From: Flavobacteriales bacterium
GTDB taxonomy: Bacteria > Bacteroidota > Bacteroidia > Flavobacteriales_F > PHOS-HE28
Direction of reading: 5' to 3'
NCBI GenBank assembly: GCA_020635695.1
Contig: JACJZH010000027.1
Location: 1 to 12,589, forward strand
DNA: 12,589 bases
Shown: positions 1 to 6,897 of the stretch, in pieces
How the letters are laid out: the number at the start of each line of letters is the position of its first letter
Position numbering within the stretch: the first letter of the stretch is position 1
Notes under the pieces: generated by a model
What the model was told of the DNA's origin: nothing
Seen by the model: only the letters and a program-made list of their open reading frames with translations
Databases searched by the model: none
Position numbers and translations under genes: made by a program

Positions 1-1068
1 TTCGGTAATGTGCTGGAGATCAAGGAGAACCCGATCGACGACAAGCAGTGGTTCGAGCGGGAGCACCACAGCACCTGGTACACCTTCCGGGCCCCGGTGA
101 AGACCACGCTCACCTTCGACATCATCCCCGATGATGTGGAGGACGACATCGATTTCCTGCTGTTCGCGGGCAACATCCCGGGCATCTGCGAGAAGATCGT
201 GGACGAGACGGTGATGCCCATCCGGAGCAACATCTCGCGGAACGACCCGGCCATCGGTTCGCGCTGCGGATTGAGCAAGGACGCCCCCGACCAGTACGTC
301 CGCTCGGGCGTGGGTGCCTCCTTCAGCAAGGCCGTCGAGGTGGAGCAGGGCGACCTCTTCTACCTGGTGATCGATTATCAGGACCGCCCCCGATCCGGAT
401 ACACCATCCACTTCCACTACGATCCCCCGCCCCCTCCGCCGGTGGAGGAGAAGAAGACCCAGCAGAAGCTGGTGATCGATGTGGTGGACGCCAAGTCGGG
501 CAAGCCGGTGGACGCCAACCTCACCATCGAGGGCATGGTCTTCGACCAGGTGGTGGAAGCGAAGGGCAGGAGCCACTACGAGTACGACATGGACATTTAC
601 CGCAACCTGCAGATCGGCTGCGTGCGCGCCGGTTACATGTTCCATTCCAGCAAGGTGAAGGGGAGCGTGGACCCTGAGGTGGCGGTGAAGGTGGAGCTGC
701 TCCCGATCGCGCCGGGTGAGCATGTGGTGCTGGAGGACATCCGCTTCGTGGGCAACGACAGCAAGCCGCTGCGCAGCTCGGAGGCCGCCCTGCTGCTGCT
801 GCTGCGCTTCATGCAGGAGAACCCCAAGGTGAGGGTGCTGGTGGAGGGCCATGTGAACGGCCCCACCTTCAAGAACAAGAAGGAGTTCATCGAGCTCAGC
901 ACGGCCCGCGCCAAGGCGGTCCATGATTTCCTGATGGTGAACGACATCGATCCGGGGCGCATTTCCTACGAGGGCCTGGGCAATGCCCACATGATCTATC
1001 CCGAGCCGAAGAACCGGGAGGAGAGCGAGGCCAACCGCCGGGTGGAGATCAAGGTGCTCTCCAACTGA
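1..1068 (+). CDS. OmpA-family envelope protein, 5' end outside window (partial)
   Basis: The frame is open to the first base, so the GTG at position 10 is probably not the start; 355 codons are visible. Counting from the first codon, residues about 20-140 form a beta-rich domain resembling bacterial pre-peptidase C-terminal (PPC-like) modules. A proline run at 142-147 (YDPPPPPP) is a linker, and residues 155-235 look like a small carboxypeptidase-regulatory-like beta domain (VIDVVDAKSGKPVDANLTI). Residues about 242-355 are an OmpA C-terminal peptidoglycan-binding domain with VLVEGHVNG, LSTARAKAVHDFL and EANRRVEIKVL. Family members anchor the outer membrane or a protein complex to peptidoglycan. 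The conserved Arg of LSxxRA is present, but the usual Asp of the GHTD motif is Asn here (GHVN). The signal peptide and any upstream repeats are not visible. OmpA assignment is firm; partners are unknown. Confidence 0.88.
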   Translation, partial: FGNVLEIKENPIDDKQWFEREHHSTWYTFRAPVKTTLTFDIIPDDVEDDIDFLLFAGNIPGICEKIVDETVMPIRSNISRNDPAIGSRCGLSKDAPDQYVRSGVGASFSKAVEVEQGDLFYLVIDYQDRPRSGYTIHFHYDPPPPPPVEEKKTQQKLVIDVVDAKSGKPVDANLTIEGMVFDQVVEAKGRSHYEYDMDIYRNLQIGCVRAGYMFHSSKVKGSVDPEVAVKVELLPIAPGEHVVLEDIRFVGNDSKPLRSSEAALLLLLRFMQENPKVRVLVEGHVNGPTFKNKKEFIELSTARAKAVHDFLMVNDIDPGRISYEGLGNAHMIYPEPKNREESEANRRVEIKVLSN

Positions 1069-1111
1069 GCGCACCGTTCGCCCTGGTACACCGCCATTCA
1101 TCCCATGCGGC

Positions 1112-1125
1112 GCCCTGACCAGGGC
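1112..1125 (+). other. Short GC-rich inverted repeat after the ompA-like gene
   Basis: GCCCTG and CAGGGC form a perfect inverted repeat; as RNA it would be a 5-bp stem with a 4-base loop. A T-run follows only at 1136-1140, about ten bases past the stem. It could be a weak terminator for the upstream gene, but the T-run also forms the putative promoter of the next gene, so function is uncertain. Confidence 0.25.
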
Positions 1126-1133
1126 TTGCCGGG

Positions 1134-1141
1134 TATTTTTG
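1134..1141 (+). promoter_or_regulatory. Bacteroidota-type -7 element (TATTTTTG) upstream of the TolC gene
   Basis: TATTTTTG matches the TAnnTTTG -7 consensus of the Bacteroidota primary sigma factor. It ends 32 bases before the ATG at 1174, giving a short leader. I see no convincing TTTG -33 element at the usual distance. Its position downstream of the ATG at 1105 argues that translation starts at 1174. Confidence 0.5.
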
Positions 1142-1162
1142 GACATTCCGGGACCCTGCCCC

Positions 1163-1168
1163 GGAGGA
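1163..1168 (+). promoter_or_regulatory. Shine-Dalgarno-like GGAGGA deciding the TolC start
   Basis: GGAGGA lies 5 bases before the ATG at 1174. Strong Shine-Dalgarno sequences are uncommon in Bacteroidota, so this is notable. Together with the signal peptide that begins at this ATG, it supports 1174 over the in-frame ATG at 1105. Confidence 0.55.
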
Positions 1169-1173
1169 CCGTC

Positions 1174-2598
1174 ATGCGATACCCGACACCGTTCCTCTGC
1201 CTCGCCTTGCTCGCGGGGCCATCACTTACCGCCCAGAGCACCTGGACCCTGCAGCAGTGCGCGGACCGCGCCGTGGAGAAGAACCTGGCCGTGCGCGCCG
1301 CCGAGTTGGACCGGGACATCGCCGGTCAGGACCTGCGGGCGGCGAACTTCGGCTTCCTGCCCGACCTGAACGCCGCCGCCACCCATGGCTACAACTGGGG
1401 CCAGGCCATCGACCGGTACACCAACACCTTCGCCACCGACCGCACCCGCACCAACAACTTCTGGCTGAACAGCAGCTGGGACCTGTTCCGCGGGCTGCGC
1501 CAGCACCAGGTGAAGAAGCGTTCCGAACTGGACGTGCAGGCCGCCGATGAGGCCGTGGAGGCCGCCCGGGTGGACGTGCTGACCCAGGTCGTGGCCCGGT
1601 TCATGGACATGCTCAGCACCCGCGAGACGATCCGCGCCACCGAGCAGCAGGCCGCCCGTACGCGCGAACAGATCACCTTCACCGAGGCCCTGGTGGAGGC
1701 CGGCCGCCTCCCACGGGTGGACCTGCTGGACCTGCAGGCCCAGCTGGCGCGGGAGGAGCTGGACGTGGTGACCAACGAGAACCAGTACGACCGTGCCCGG
1801 CTGCAGATGACCCAGCTCCTGCAGCTCACCCCACAGGAAGCGGCCACGTTCGACATCGCCGCGCCCACGCTGGCCGCGGTGCAGCCCTCCGACCCCGATG
1901 CCGACATGGTGGCGATGGTGGAACGGGTCCTGGCCACCCACCCGGCCTACCAGAACGCGCAACTGCAGGTGGAGAGCGCCGAGCGTTCCATCGAGATCAC
2001 CCGGACGCAGCTGCTTCCTTCCCTGAGCTTCAACGCCACGGTGGCCACCGGCTATTCCGGGCGCGACATCGTGACCGTGGGCGATCCCATCATCGGCGAG
2101 CCCACCCAGATCGGGTTCACCGAGGGCGGGGAGAACGTGTACACGCCGAACATCCAGTATGAAACGGAGACCCGTGACTTCGGCGATCAGCTGGACCGCA
2201 ACCTGAACTACAGCGCCTCCTGGACGCTCAGCGTGCCCCTGTTCAACCAGATGAGCAACCGCACCGCCGCGGCCCAGGCACGCATCCGCTATGAGCAGGC
2301 ACGCGTGCGCATGAGCGATCAACGCATCCAGCTGGAGCTTACCGTGCAGCAGGCCCTGAACGATCAGCGCGCGGCCTACCGCCAGTACCTGGCCGCCGAG
2401 CGCGCCGTGAACGCCCAGCAGGCCTCCCTGGCCTTCACCGAGGAACGCTTTGAACAGGGCACGGCCACTGCCCTTGACCTGACCACCGCCAAGGCGAACC
2501 TGCAGCGCTCCCAGGCCGACCAGATCGGCGCCCGGTACAACTACCTGATGGCGAAGAAGTCCCTCGACATCCTGCAGGGGCTGCCGCTGGAGCTCTGA
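1174..2598 (+). CDS. TolC-family outer-membrane efflux channel
   Basis: A 474-residue outer-membrane channel of the TolC/OEP family, which forms trimeric exit ducts for RND, ABC or MFS efflux pumps or type I secretion. Residues 1-20 are a signal peptide ending LTA|Q. The mature protein opens with the family-typical WTLQQCADRAVEKNLAV and then shows the two-fold repeat of long, Ala/Gln/Glu-rich amphipathic helices: about 60-245 and 270-460. Beta-barrel segments include NNFWLNSSWDLFRGLRQHQV and NYSASWTLSVPLFNQ; the segment GTATALDLTTAKANLQRSQAD is typical of the last helix. The length is normal. An in-frame ATG at 1105 would add 23 residues and abolish the signal peptide. No pump or adaptor gene is in the window, so the partner is unknown. 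The next gene, tsaB, starts after 2 bases. Confidence 0.92.
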   Translation: MRYPTPFLCLALLAGPSLTAQSTWTLQQCADRAVEKNLAVRAAELDRDIAGQDLRAANFGFLPDLNAAATHGYNWGQAIDRYTNTFATDRTRTNNFWLNSSWDLFRGLRQHQVKKRSELDVQAADEAVEAARVDVLTQVVARFMDMLSTRETIRATEQQAARTREQITFTEALVEAGRLPRVDLLDLQAQLAREELDVVTNENQYDRARLQMTQLLQLTPQEAATFDIAAPTLAAVQPSDPDADMVAMVERVLATHPAYQNAQLQVESAERSIEITRTQLLPSLSFNATVATGYSGRDIVTVGDPIIGEPTQIGFTEGGENVYTPNIQYETETRDFGDQLDRNLNYSASWTLSVPLFNQMSNRTAAAQARIRYEQARVRMSDQRIQLELTVQQALNDQRAAYRQYLAAERAVNAQQASLAFTEERFEQGTATALDLTTAKANLQRSQADQIGARYNYLMAKKSLDILQGLPLEL

Positions 2599-2600
2599 CC

Positions 2601-3308
2601 ATGGCCCTGGTCCTCTGCCTCGAGACCGCCACCAAGCTGTGCTCGGTGGCCCTGTGCCGCGACGGTGCGCTCCTGGCTGAACGCGAGGCCGAAGAAGACC
2701 GCCACGTGCATGGGGAGTACCTGAACGTGTTCGTGGACGAGGTGCTGAAGGAGGCCGGCCTTTCTCCGAAGGAATTGGAGGCCGTGGCCGTGGGCATCGG
2801 CCCGGGCTCGTACACCGGGTTGCGCATCGGGCTCAGCGCGGCCAAGGGCTTCTGCTACGCGCTGGACATCCCTATCCTCGGCATCGGCACGCTGGAGACG
2901 CTTGTCCAGGCCGTGCGCGCTCAAGAGCCGGACCTGCCGCCCGATGTCCTGCTCCACCCCATGATCGACGCGCGCCGCATGGAGGTGTTCACGGCCGCCT
3001 ACAAGCCGGACGGTTCGCTGCTGGAGCCGGTCGCCGCGGTGGTCCTGGATGGCACCTGGCCCAACCTTCAACCTTCAACCTCCAACCTCCAACACGTGGT
3101 GATCGGCGACGGCGCCGACAAGGCCTCCGAGCTTTGGGCCAACCGCACGGACATCCGGCACCTCCCCGGCATCAAGCCGCATGCGCGTCACCTGGCTCCG
3201 CTGGCCGAAGCCCGTCTCGCCAAAGGCGAAACCGACGACTTGGCCTACCTGGTGCCTGCCTACGGGAAGGGGGCGAACGTGACGCAGCCCGCGAAGAAGG
3301 CTCAGTAG
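2601..3308 (+). CDS. tsaB: TsaB, tRNA t6A37 threonylcarbamoyltransferase complex subunit
   Basis: A 235-residue TsaB (YeaZ), cytosolic. It is the catalytically inactive ASKHA-fold paralogue that dimerises with TsaD and, with TsaE, transfers threonylcarbamoyl from TC-AMP to A37 of ANN-decoding tRNAs. Visible hallmarks are the N-terminal strand LCLETATKLCSVAL (5-18), the signature GIGPGSYTGLRIGLSAAKGF (65-84), the IGTLETL motif (95-101), MIDARRMEVFTAAY (121-134) and the C-terminal LVPAYGK (217-223). Length is normal. It starts 2 bases after the TolC stop, with GGAG 8 bases upstream, and is probably translated from the same mRNA. Its last 7 bases overlap the 3' end of the convergent minus-strand gene. 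Residues 155-164 (NLQPSTSNLQ) are encoded by a heptamer tandem repeat, an oddity for a housekeeping gene. Confidence 0.95.
   Translation: MALVLCLETATKLCSVALCRDGALLAEREAEEDRHVHGEYLNVFVDEVLKEAGLSPKELEAVAVGIGPGSYTGLRIGLSAAKGFCYALDIPILGIGTLETLVQAVRAQEPDLPPDVLLHPMIDARRMEVFTAAYKPDGSLLEPVAAVVLDGTWPNLQPSTSNLQHVVIGDGADKASELWANRTDIRHLPGIKPHARHLAPLAEARLAKGETDDLAYLVPAYGKGANVTQPAKKAQ
3063..3093 (+). repeat. Heptamer tandem repeat (AACCTYC) inside tsaB
   Basis: Four full units and a partial one run head to tail: AACCTTC, AACCTTC, AACCTCC, AACCTCC, AAC. The array lies in frame within tsaB and encodes NLQPSTSNLQ in a predicted loop just before the conserved GDGA segment. The unit is not a multiple of three, so gain or loss of one copy would shift the frame. 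Confidence 0.9.
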
Positions 3309-3814
3309 CCCGCCAAGATCGCCAAGAGCGCCAGCAGCGGCAGGTCGCCGTCCACCTGGAAGAGCGCGTCGCCCTGTGAGGCGAAGGGACCGTAGGCCAG
3401 GTGCACCACGTTGCCATCCAGCAGGAAGGCGCCTTCGCCCTTGTTGCAGAAGGGGCCATCGCCGCGGAACACCTTGTTGCCGTCCAGCAGCAGCACACAG
3501 GCGCCCGGGGTGCAGTTGGGCCCGCTGCAACGGATCAGCCGATCTCCTTCCGCCGTGAAGGCGGGTGTGCCCCGCCGTCCGAACCCATCGGCCGCGTGGT
3601 ACACGATGCCCAGTTCGGGGTCCAGCACGTACACCACCGGCCCGCGTGAACCCAGCGGCCCGCAGGACTGGTGGATGCGGTTGCCGTCCACCACGTAGGC
3701 CGCGTCACCGGGCGTACCGAAAGGACCGTAGGCCCAGCGCACCACGGTCAACTGGGCATCCGCTGCAAGGGGCAGCAGGAGCAGGGCGAGCAGGAGGGGG
3801 CGCAGGGTGTTCAT
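3302..3814 (-). CDS. Small secreted protein of six ~22-residue GPF..DGN repeats, unknown function
   Basis: I do not recognise this 170-residue protein as a named family. Residues 1-20 are a signal peptide (MNTLRPLLLALLLLPLAADA|Q). The rest is almost entirely six imperfect repeats of about 22 residues, each with a Gly-Pro-Phe-like turn, a Gly, a beta-strand and a DGN-like turn: GPFG at 30, GPLG at 52, DGFG at 76, SGPN at 97, DGPF at 119 and YGPF at 141. Intervals between the key glycines are 22, 25, 21, 22 and 22 residues. This suggests a repeated beta-hairpin fold. It ends in a hydrophobic tail (LPLLALLAILAGY). It is the last gene of a minus-strand operon: its ATG overlaps the upstream stop as ATGA. 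The 3' end overlaps tsaB by 7 bp. Probable location is the periplasm or outside the cell. Confidence 0.72.
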   Translation of the reverse strand: MNTLRPLLLALLLLPLAADAQLTVVRWAYGPFGTPGDAAYVVDGNRIHQSCGPLGSRGPVVYVLDPELGIVYHAADGFGRRGTPAFTAEGDRLIRCSGPNCTPGACVLLLDGNKVFRGDGPFCNKGEGAFLLDGNVVHLAYGPFASQGDALFQVDGDLPLLALLAILAGY

Positions 3815-4710
3815 CGGCGTTCGGTGGTGAAGCGCACCACATGGATGGTGCCGGTCCCGAGGTCCTTCCGGATGCGGGCCTTCAGGAAGAAGGTGTCCGC
3901 CTCGTAGAGGAACTCCTCGTGCGACACCTGGCGATCATCGTGCCAGAGATCGGTCTCCAGCAGGTTGCCGGCCTGGTCGTACAGGAAGGTGCGGCGTTTG
4001 CTGGTGGGCTTGTCCAGGTCGGGCCGTTCGGTGCGTTCGGCCAGGCGTCCCTGTTCGTCGTAGCGGAAGGTGGTGCGGGATCGGCGGCCGCTCACGGTGT
4101 AGCGGTCCTCGATCAGCACCAGGTAGCCATCGCCGTTGCCGATCCGCCATTCCTCCCGGTACTTCAGGCCCAGGTCGTTCAGGTAGGTGCGCCGCAGCGT
4201 GCTGTCGTTGGGCTGGTCGTAGCGGTAGCGTTCGTCGCTGATCTCGGTGCGTTCCCCGGGGATCGGGTGGTAGCGGTCGGTGCCCAGGTTCTCGATGCGG
4301 GTGTAGGTGCTGCGCACGGGCCGGTCCAGGCTGTCCAGCTCGTGCTCCAGCGCGAAATGTCCGCTCAGGTCGTTGCGGAACTCCCGTGCCGGATGCCGAT
4401 GGGTGCCGAACTCGAACAGCACGTACGAGGTGTCCGTGCCACTTCCCGGCCGGCCGTGCGAGGTGTTGCGGTACACGGTGCGCCCCTGTTCGTCGAAGCG
4501 GAAGTGCAGCCGCTCGGGCCGCTGGTACATGGGCTCGCCGTCGCGTTTGATGTGCGTGGTGCCCGTCATGCTCGCGATGCCGTTGCGTTGGATGAAGCGC
4601 GGATTGAAGACCAGGTCGGCCGGGTCCTCCGCATCGGCAGGTACCAGCAGGACCTGCGCTCCCGCAAAAGCGGCGGGCAGCAGGCCGAGCACCAGGAGCA
4701 GGATCCTCAT
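3811..4710 (-). CDS. Secreted protein with YD/RHS-like repeats, unknown function
   Basis: A 299-residue exported protein. Residues 1-18 are a signal peptide (MRILLLVLGLLPAAFAGA|Q). The body has recurring YD-type strands, as in RHS/YD-repeat and MORN-like Bacteroidota proteins: FRFDEQGR (70-77), YRYDQPND (162-169), FRYDEQGR (215-222), FLYDQAGN (242-249) and the degenerate FLYEADTF (267-274). It is far shorter than true RHS toxins and has no toxin tip or RHS core-closing segment. I chose the ATG at 4710 because it begins the signal peptide and overlaps the stop of the upstream DUF255 gene as ATGA; the longer frame from 4776 lies inside that gene. The downstream gene also starts in an ATGA overlap. 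A structural or envelope role is plausible but not shown. Confidence 0.75.
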   Translation of the reverse strand: MRILLLVLGLLPAAFAGAQVLLVPADAEDPADLVFNPRFIQRNGIASMTGTTHIKRDGEPMYQRPERLHFRFDEQGRTVYRNTSHGRPGSGTDTSYVLFEFGTHRHPAREFRNDLSGHFALEHELDSLDRPVRSTYTRIENLGTDRYHPIPGERTEISDERYRYDQPNDSTLRRTYLNDLGLKYREEWRIGNGDGYLVLIEDRYTVSGRRSRTTFRYDEQGRLAERTERPDLDKPTSKRRTFLYDQAGNLLETDLWHDDRQVSHEEFLYEADTFFLKARIRKDLGTGTIHVVRFTTERR

Positions 4711-6827
4711 CGGCCCATCTGCTCCAAGGCCTCGGCCACGGTGTTCACCGGCAGCTGGCAGACCTTGTGCTCGCACACGAAGATGGTGGTGCCGCCCAGG
4801 AAGCGGTCCTCCAGCAGGGGCAGGTCGCTCTCCCGTTCAGCTCCCACGAACACCCGGTTGGGCACGTAGTGTCGGCCGAACTCCAGGCGCCGTTCCAGGG
4901 CCTCCGGACCGGTGATGGCCACCTCGTGGAAGGGATAGGCCAGGTGCTGGGCCAGCTGCGCCCAGTTCGAGAAGCCGCTCGGGTAGTCGGCGAAGGAACC
5001 CTTCACATGACCCAGCATCCGTTCGGCGTCGGCACGATCGGCGGGGCGGTCCAGCAGGGTGCCCAACTGGAAGAGCACCCGGCCCATCACGGAGTTGGAG
5101 GCGGGCGTCACGTTGTCGTTCACCTCCATCTTGCGGGCGATCAGGGCGGGGTCCAGATCGCTGGTGAAGAAGAACATGCCGCTGCGATCGTCGCTGAAGT
5201 GCGCCCGTGCGTAGGTCACCAGGGCATCGGCCTCACGCAGCCAGCGCTCGTCGAAGGTGATGCCGTACAGGGCCAGCAGCGCGTCGGCGGTGAAGGCGTA
5301 GTCCTCCAGGTAGCCGTTGATCGTGGCCTTGCCGTCCTTGTAGCTGTGCCACAGCCCGCCGTCCTCCCGCCGGCATTTCCCCAGCAACAGGTCCATGTTG
5401 CGCACGGCGGCGTCGCGGTAGGCCGGGGTGCCGAACGCGGCGTAGGCATCGCAGTAACCCTGCACCATCAGGGCGCTCCAGGACGTCAGGGCCTTGTCGT
5501 CAAGCCCCGGACGTTCGCGCTTGTCGCGGGCCTGGAAGAGCTTGTCGTTGATCCGGGCCACGGCGTTCCGGAGCTCGTCGGGGTCCATGCCCTGTGACTT
5601 CGCGAAGGCGGCATCGTCCTCCTGGCGCAGCAGGATGTAGCGGCCCTTTTCCCAGAGCCCCTTGGCGTTGATGCTGTAGTAGTCCGTGGCCAGTGCGAGG
5701 TCGTCGCCCAGTGCGGCTTCCAGTTCCTCCTTGGTCCATATGTAGAACAGGCCTTCCTCTCCTTCGCTGTCCGCGTCCAGGGCGCTGTAGAAGGCCCCTT
5801 CGGGCGAGGTCATCTCGCGTTCCACGAAGGCCAGGGTCCGCTCCACCACATCGCGGTAGAGCGGGTCGCCGAAGGCCTGGTATGCACGGCTGTAGGTGGA
5901 GACCAGCTGGGCATTGTCGTAGAGCATCTTCTCGAAGTGGGGCACCTTCCACAGCACGTCGGTGCTGTAGCGGGCGAAGCCCCCGCCCACCTGGTCGAAC
6001 AGACCTCCCAGGGCCATGCGGTGCAGGGTGTTGCGCACGTGCTCCTTCAGCTCGTCATCACCGGTCAGGAAACCCTGCCGGAGCAGGAAGTCCAGGTTGT
6101 TGGGCATGGGGAACTTGGGCGCCTTGTCGGGGCCACCATGCTTCCGGTCGAAGGAGGGCTTCCAGGCGGCCACGTAGGCGTTGAGCTCGGCGGGCGTCAC
6201 CGGGGCGGCATCCTCCACCACCTCCACGAGGTCGGCGGCGGCCACGCCCTCGGTCAGCTGGTCGGCGTACTGAAGCACCCGTTGCGGTTCGCGTTTCCAG
6301 GTCTCGGAGAGGTCGGAGAGCAGCTGCACCCACTGCTTCTTCGGGAAGTAGGTGCCGCCGTACACGGGGCGTCCGTCGGGCAGGGTGAAGCAGTTCAAGG
6401 GCCAGCCGCCCCGGCCGGTCATCAGCTGCACGGCGGTCATGTACACCTGGTCCACATCGGGCCGTTCCTCACGGTCCACCTTGATGCACACGAAGCGTTC
6501 GTTCATGAGGGCGGCCACCGAGTCGTCCTCGAAGCTCTCGTGCTCCATCACATGGCACCAGTGGCAGCTGCTGTAGCCCACGCTCACCAGCACCAGCTTG
6601 TTCTCCTCCTTCGCCTTGTTGAAGGCCTCATCGCCCCAGGGGTACCAGTCCACGGGGTTGTGGGCGTGCTGCAGCAGGTAGGGGCTGGTCTCCTGTGCGA
6701 GGCGGTTGGTGTGGGCGTGGGCGGTATCTTGCATGGCGTTGTCGGCATCGCCCAGGGGAGTGCGGCAGCCGTTCAGCGCATGCAACGCCAGGGCCAACAG
6801 GACGACGTGGGCGGTGTTCAGGGGCAT
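4707..6827 (-). CDS. DUF255/YyaL-family thioredoxin-domain protein with lipoprotein signal
   Basis: A 706-residue member of the DUF255 family (bacterial YyaL, human SPATA20). Residues about 40-200 are the thioredoxin-like DUF255 domain: NRLAQETSPYLLQHAHNPVD (41-60), WYPWG (61-65), the redox-type motif CHWC (88-91) followed by HVMEHESF, and GGWPLNCF. From about 210 to 640 the sequence fits the (alpha/alpha)6-barrel domain resembling N-acylglucosamine 2-epimerases (GGLFDQVGGGFARYSTD, WKVPHFEKMLYDNAQL, LTSWSALMVQG). The length is usual for the family; the biochemical reaction is not established. Oddly, the N-terminus is a signal sequence with a lipobox-like LNGC (Cys21), whereas many relatives start near NRLAQETS and look cytosolic; M32 would be such a start. 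It is the first gene of a three-gene operon. Confidence 0.93.
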   Translation of the reverse strand: MPLNTAHVVLLALALHALNGCRTPLGDADNAMQDTAHAHTNRLAQETSPYLLQHAHNPVDWYPWGDEAFNKAKEENKLVLVSVGYSSCHWCHVMEHESFEDDSVAALMNERFVCIKVDREERPDVDQVYMTAVQLMTGRGGWPLNCFTLPDGRPVYGGTYFPKKQWVQLLSDLSETWKREPQRVLQYADQLTEGVAAADLVEVVEDAAPVTPAELNAYVAAWKPSFDRKHGGPDKAPKFPMPNNLDFLLRQGFLTGDDELKEHVRNTLHRMALGGLFDQVGGGFARYSTDVLWKVPHFEKMLYDNAQLVSTYSRAYQAFGDPLYRDVVERTLAFVEREMTSPEGAFYSALDADSEGEEGLFYIWTKEELEAALGDDLALATDYYSINAKGLWEKGRYILLRQEDDAAFAKSQGMDPDELRNAVARINDKLFQARDKRERPGLDDKALTSWSALMVQGYCDAYAAFGTPAYRDAAVRNMDLLLGKCRREDGGLWHSYKDGKATINGYLEDYAFTADALLALYGITFDERWLREADALVTYARAHFSDDRSGMFFFTSDLDPALIARKMEVNDNVTPASNSVMGRVLFQLGTLLDRPADRADAERMLGHVKGSFADYPSGFSNWAQLAQHLAYPFHEVAITGPEALERRLEFGRHYVPNRVFVGAERESDLPLLEDRFLGGTTIFVCEHKVCQLPVNTVAEALEQMGR

Positions 6828-6834
6828 GGGACGT

Positions 6835-6842
6835 CAAAGTAA
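6835..6842 (-). promoter_or_regulatory. Possible -7 element (TTACTTTG) for the DUF255 operon
   Basis: On the minus strand TTACTTTG matches TAnnTTTG at all but one position and ends 7 bases before the ATG at 6827, which would give a very short or leaderless transcript. No -33 TTTG is seen. It would drive the whole three-gene operon. Confidence 0.35.
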
Positions 6843-6897
6843 CGGTGTGGTGAAGGCCGGCCGCGTCCGGCGGCGTGTGGGCGATCAACAGCCCGGC

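Noticed and set aside
10..12. GTG as the true start of the OmpA-like gene.
   Set aside because: The frame is open to the first base of the window and no signal peptide follows this GTG, so the gene almost certainly begins upstream.
1105..1173. Upstream ATG of the TolC gene as the start.
   Set aside because: It places a hydrophilic 23-residue stretch before the signal peptide and overlaps the promoter-like TATTTTTG and the GGAGGA ribosome binding site.
1222..2322. Minus-strand open frame of 366 codons opposite the TolC gene.
   Set aside because: No motifs, extreme His/Gly/Val content, and the plus-strand TolC assignment is strong.
3811..4710. The YD-like protein as an RHS toxin.
   Set aside because: It is only 299 residues, has few degenerate YD strands, no RHS core closure or variable toxin domain, and no immunity gene beside it.
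3565..4869. Plus-strand open frame of 434 codons across the YD-like gene and its neighbours.
   Set aside because: It runs antisense to three coupled genes, begins Arg/Pro-rich and continues Val/Gln/Ala-rich without recognisable domains.
5937..6842. Plus-strand open frame of 301 codons opposite the DUF255 gene.
   Set aside because: Composition is His/Val/Gly-heavy and it overlaps highly conserved DUF255 motifs on the other strand.
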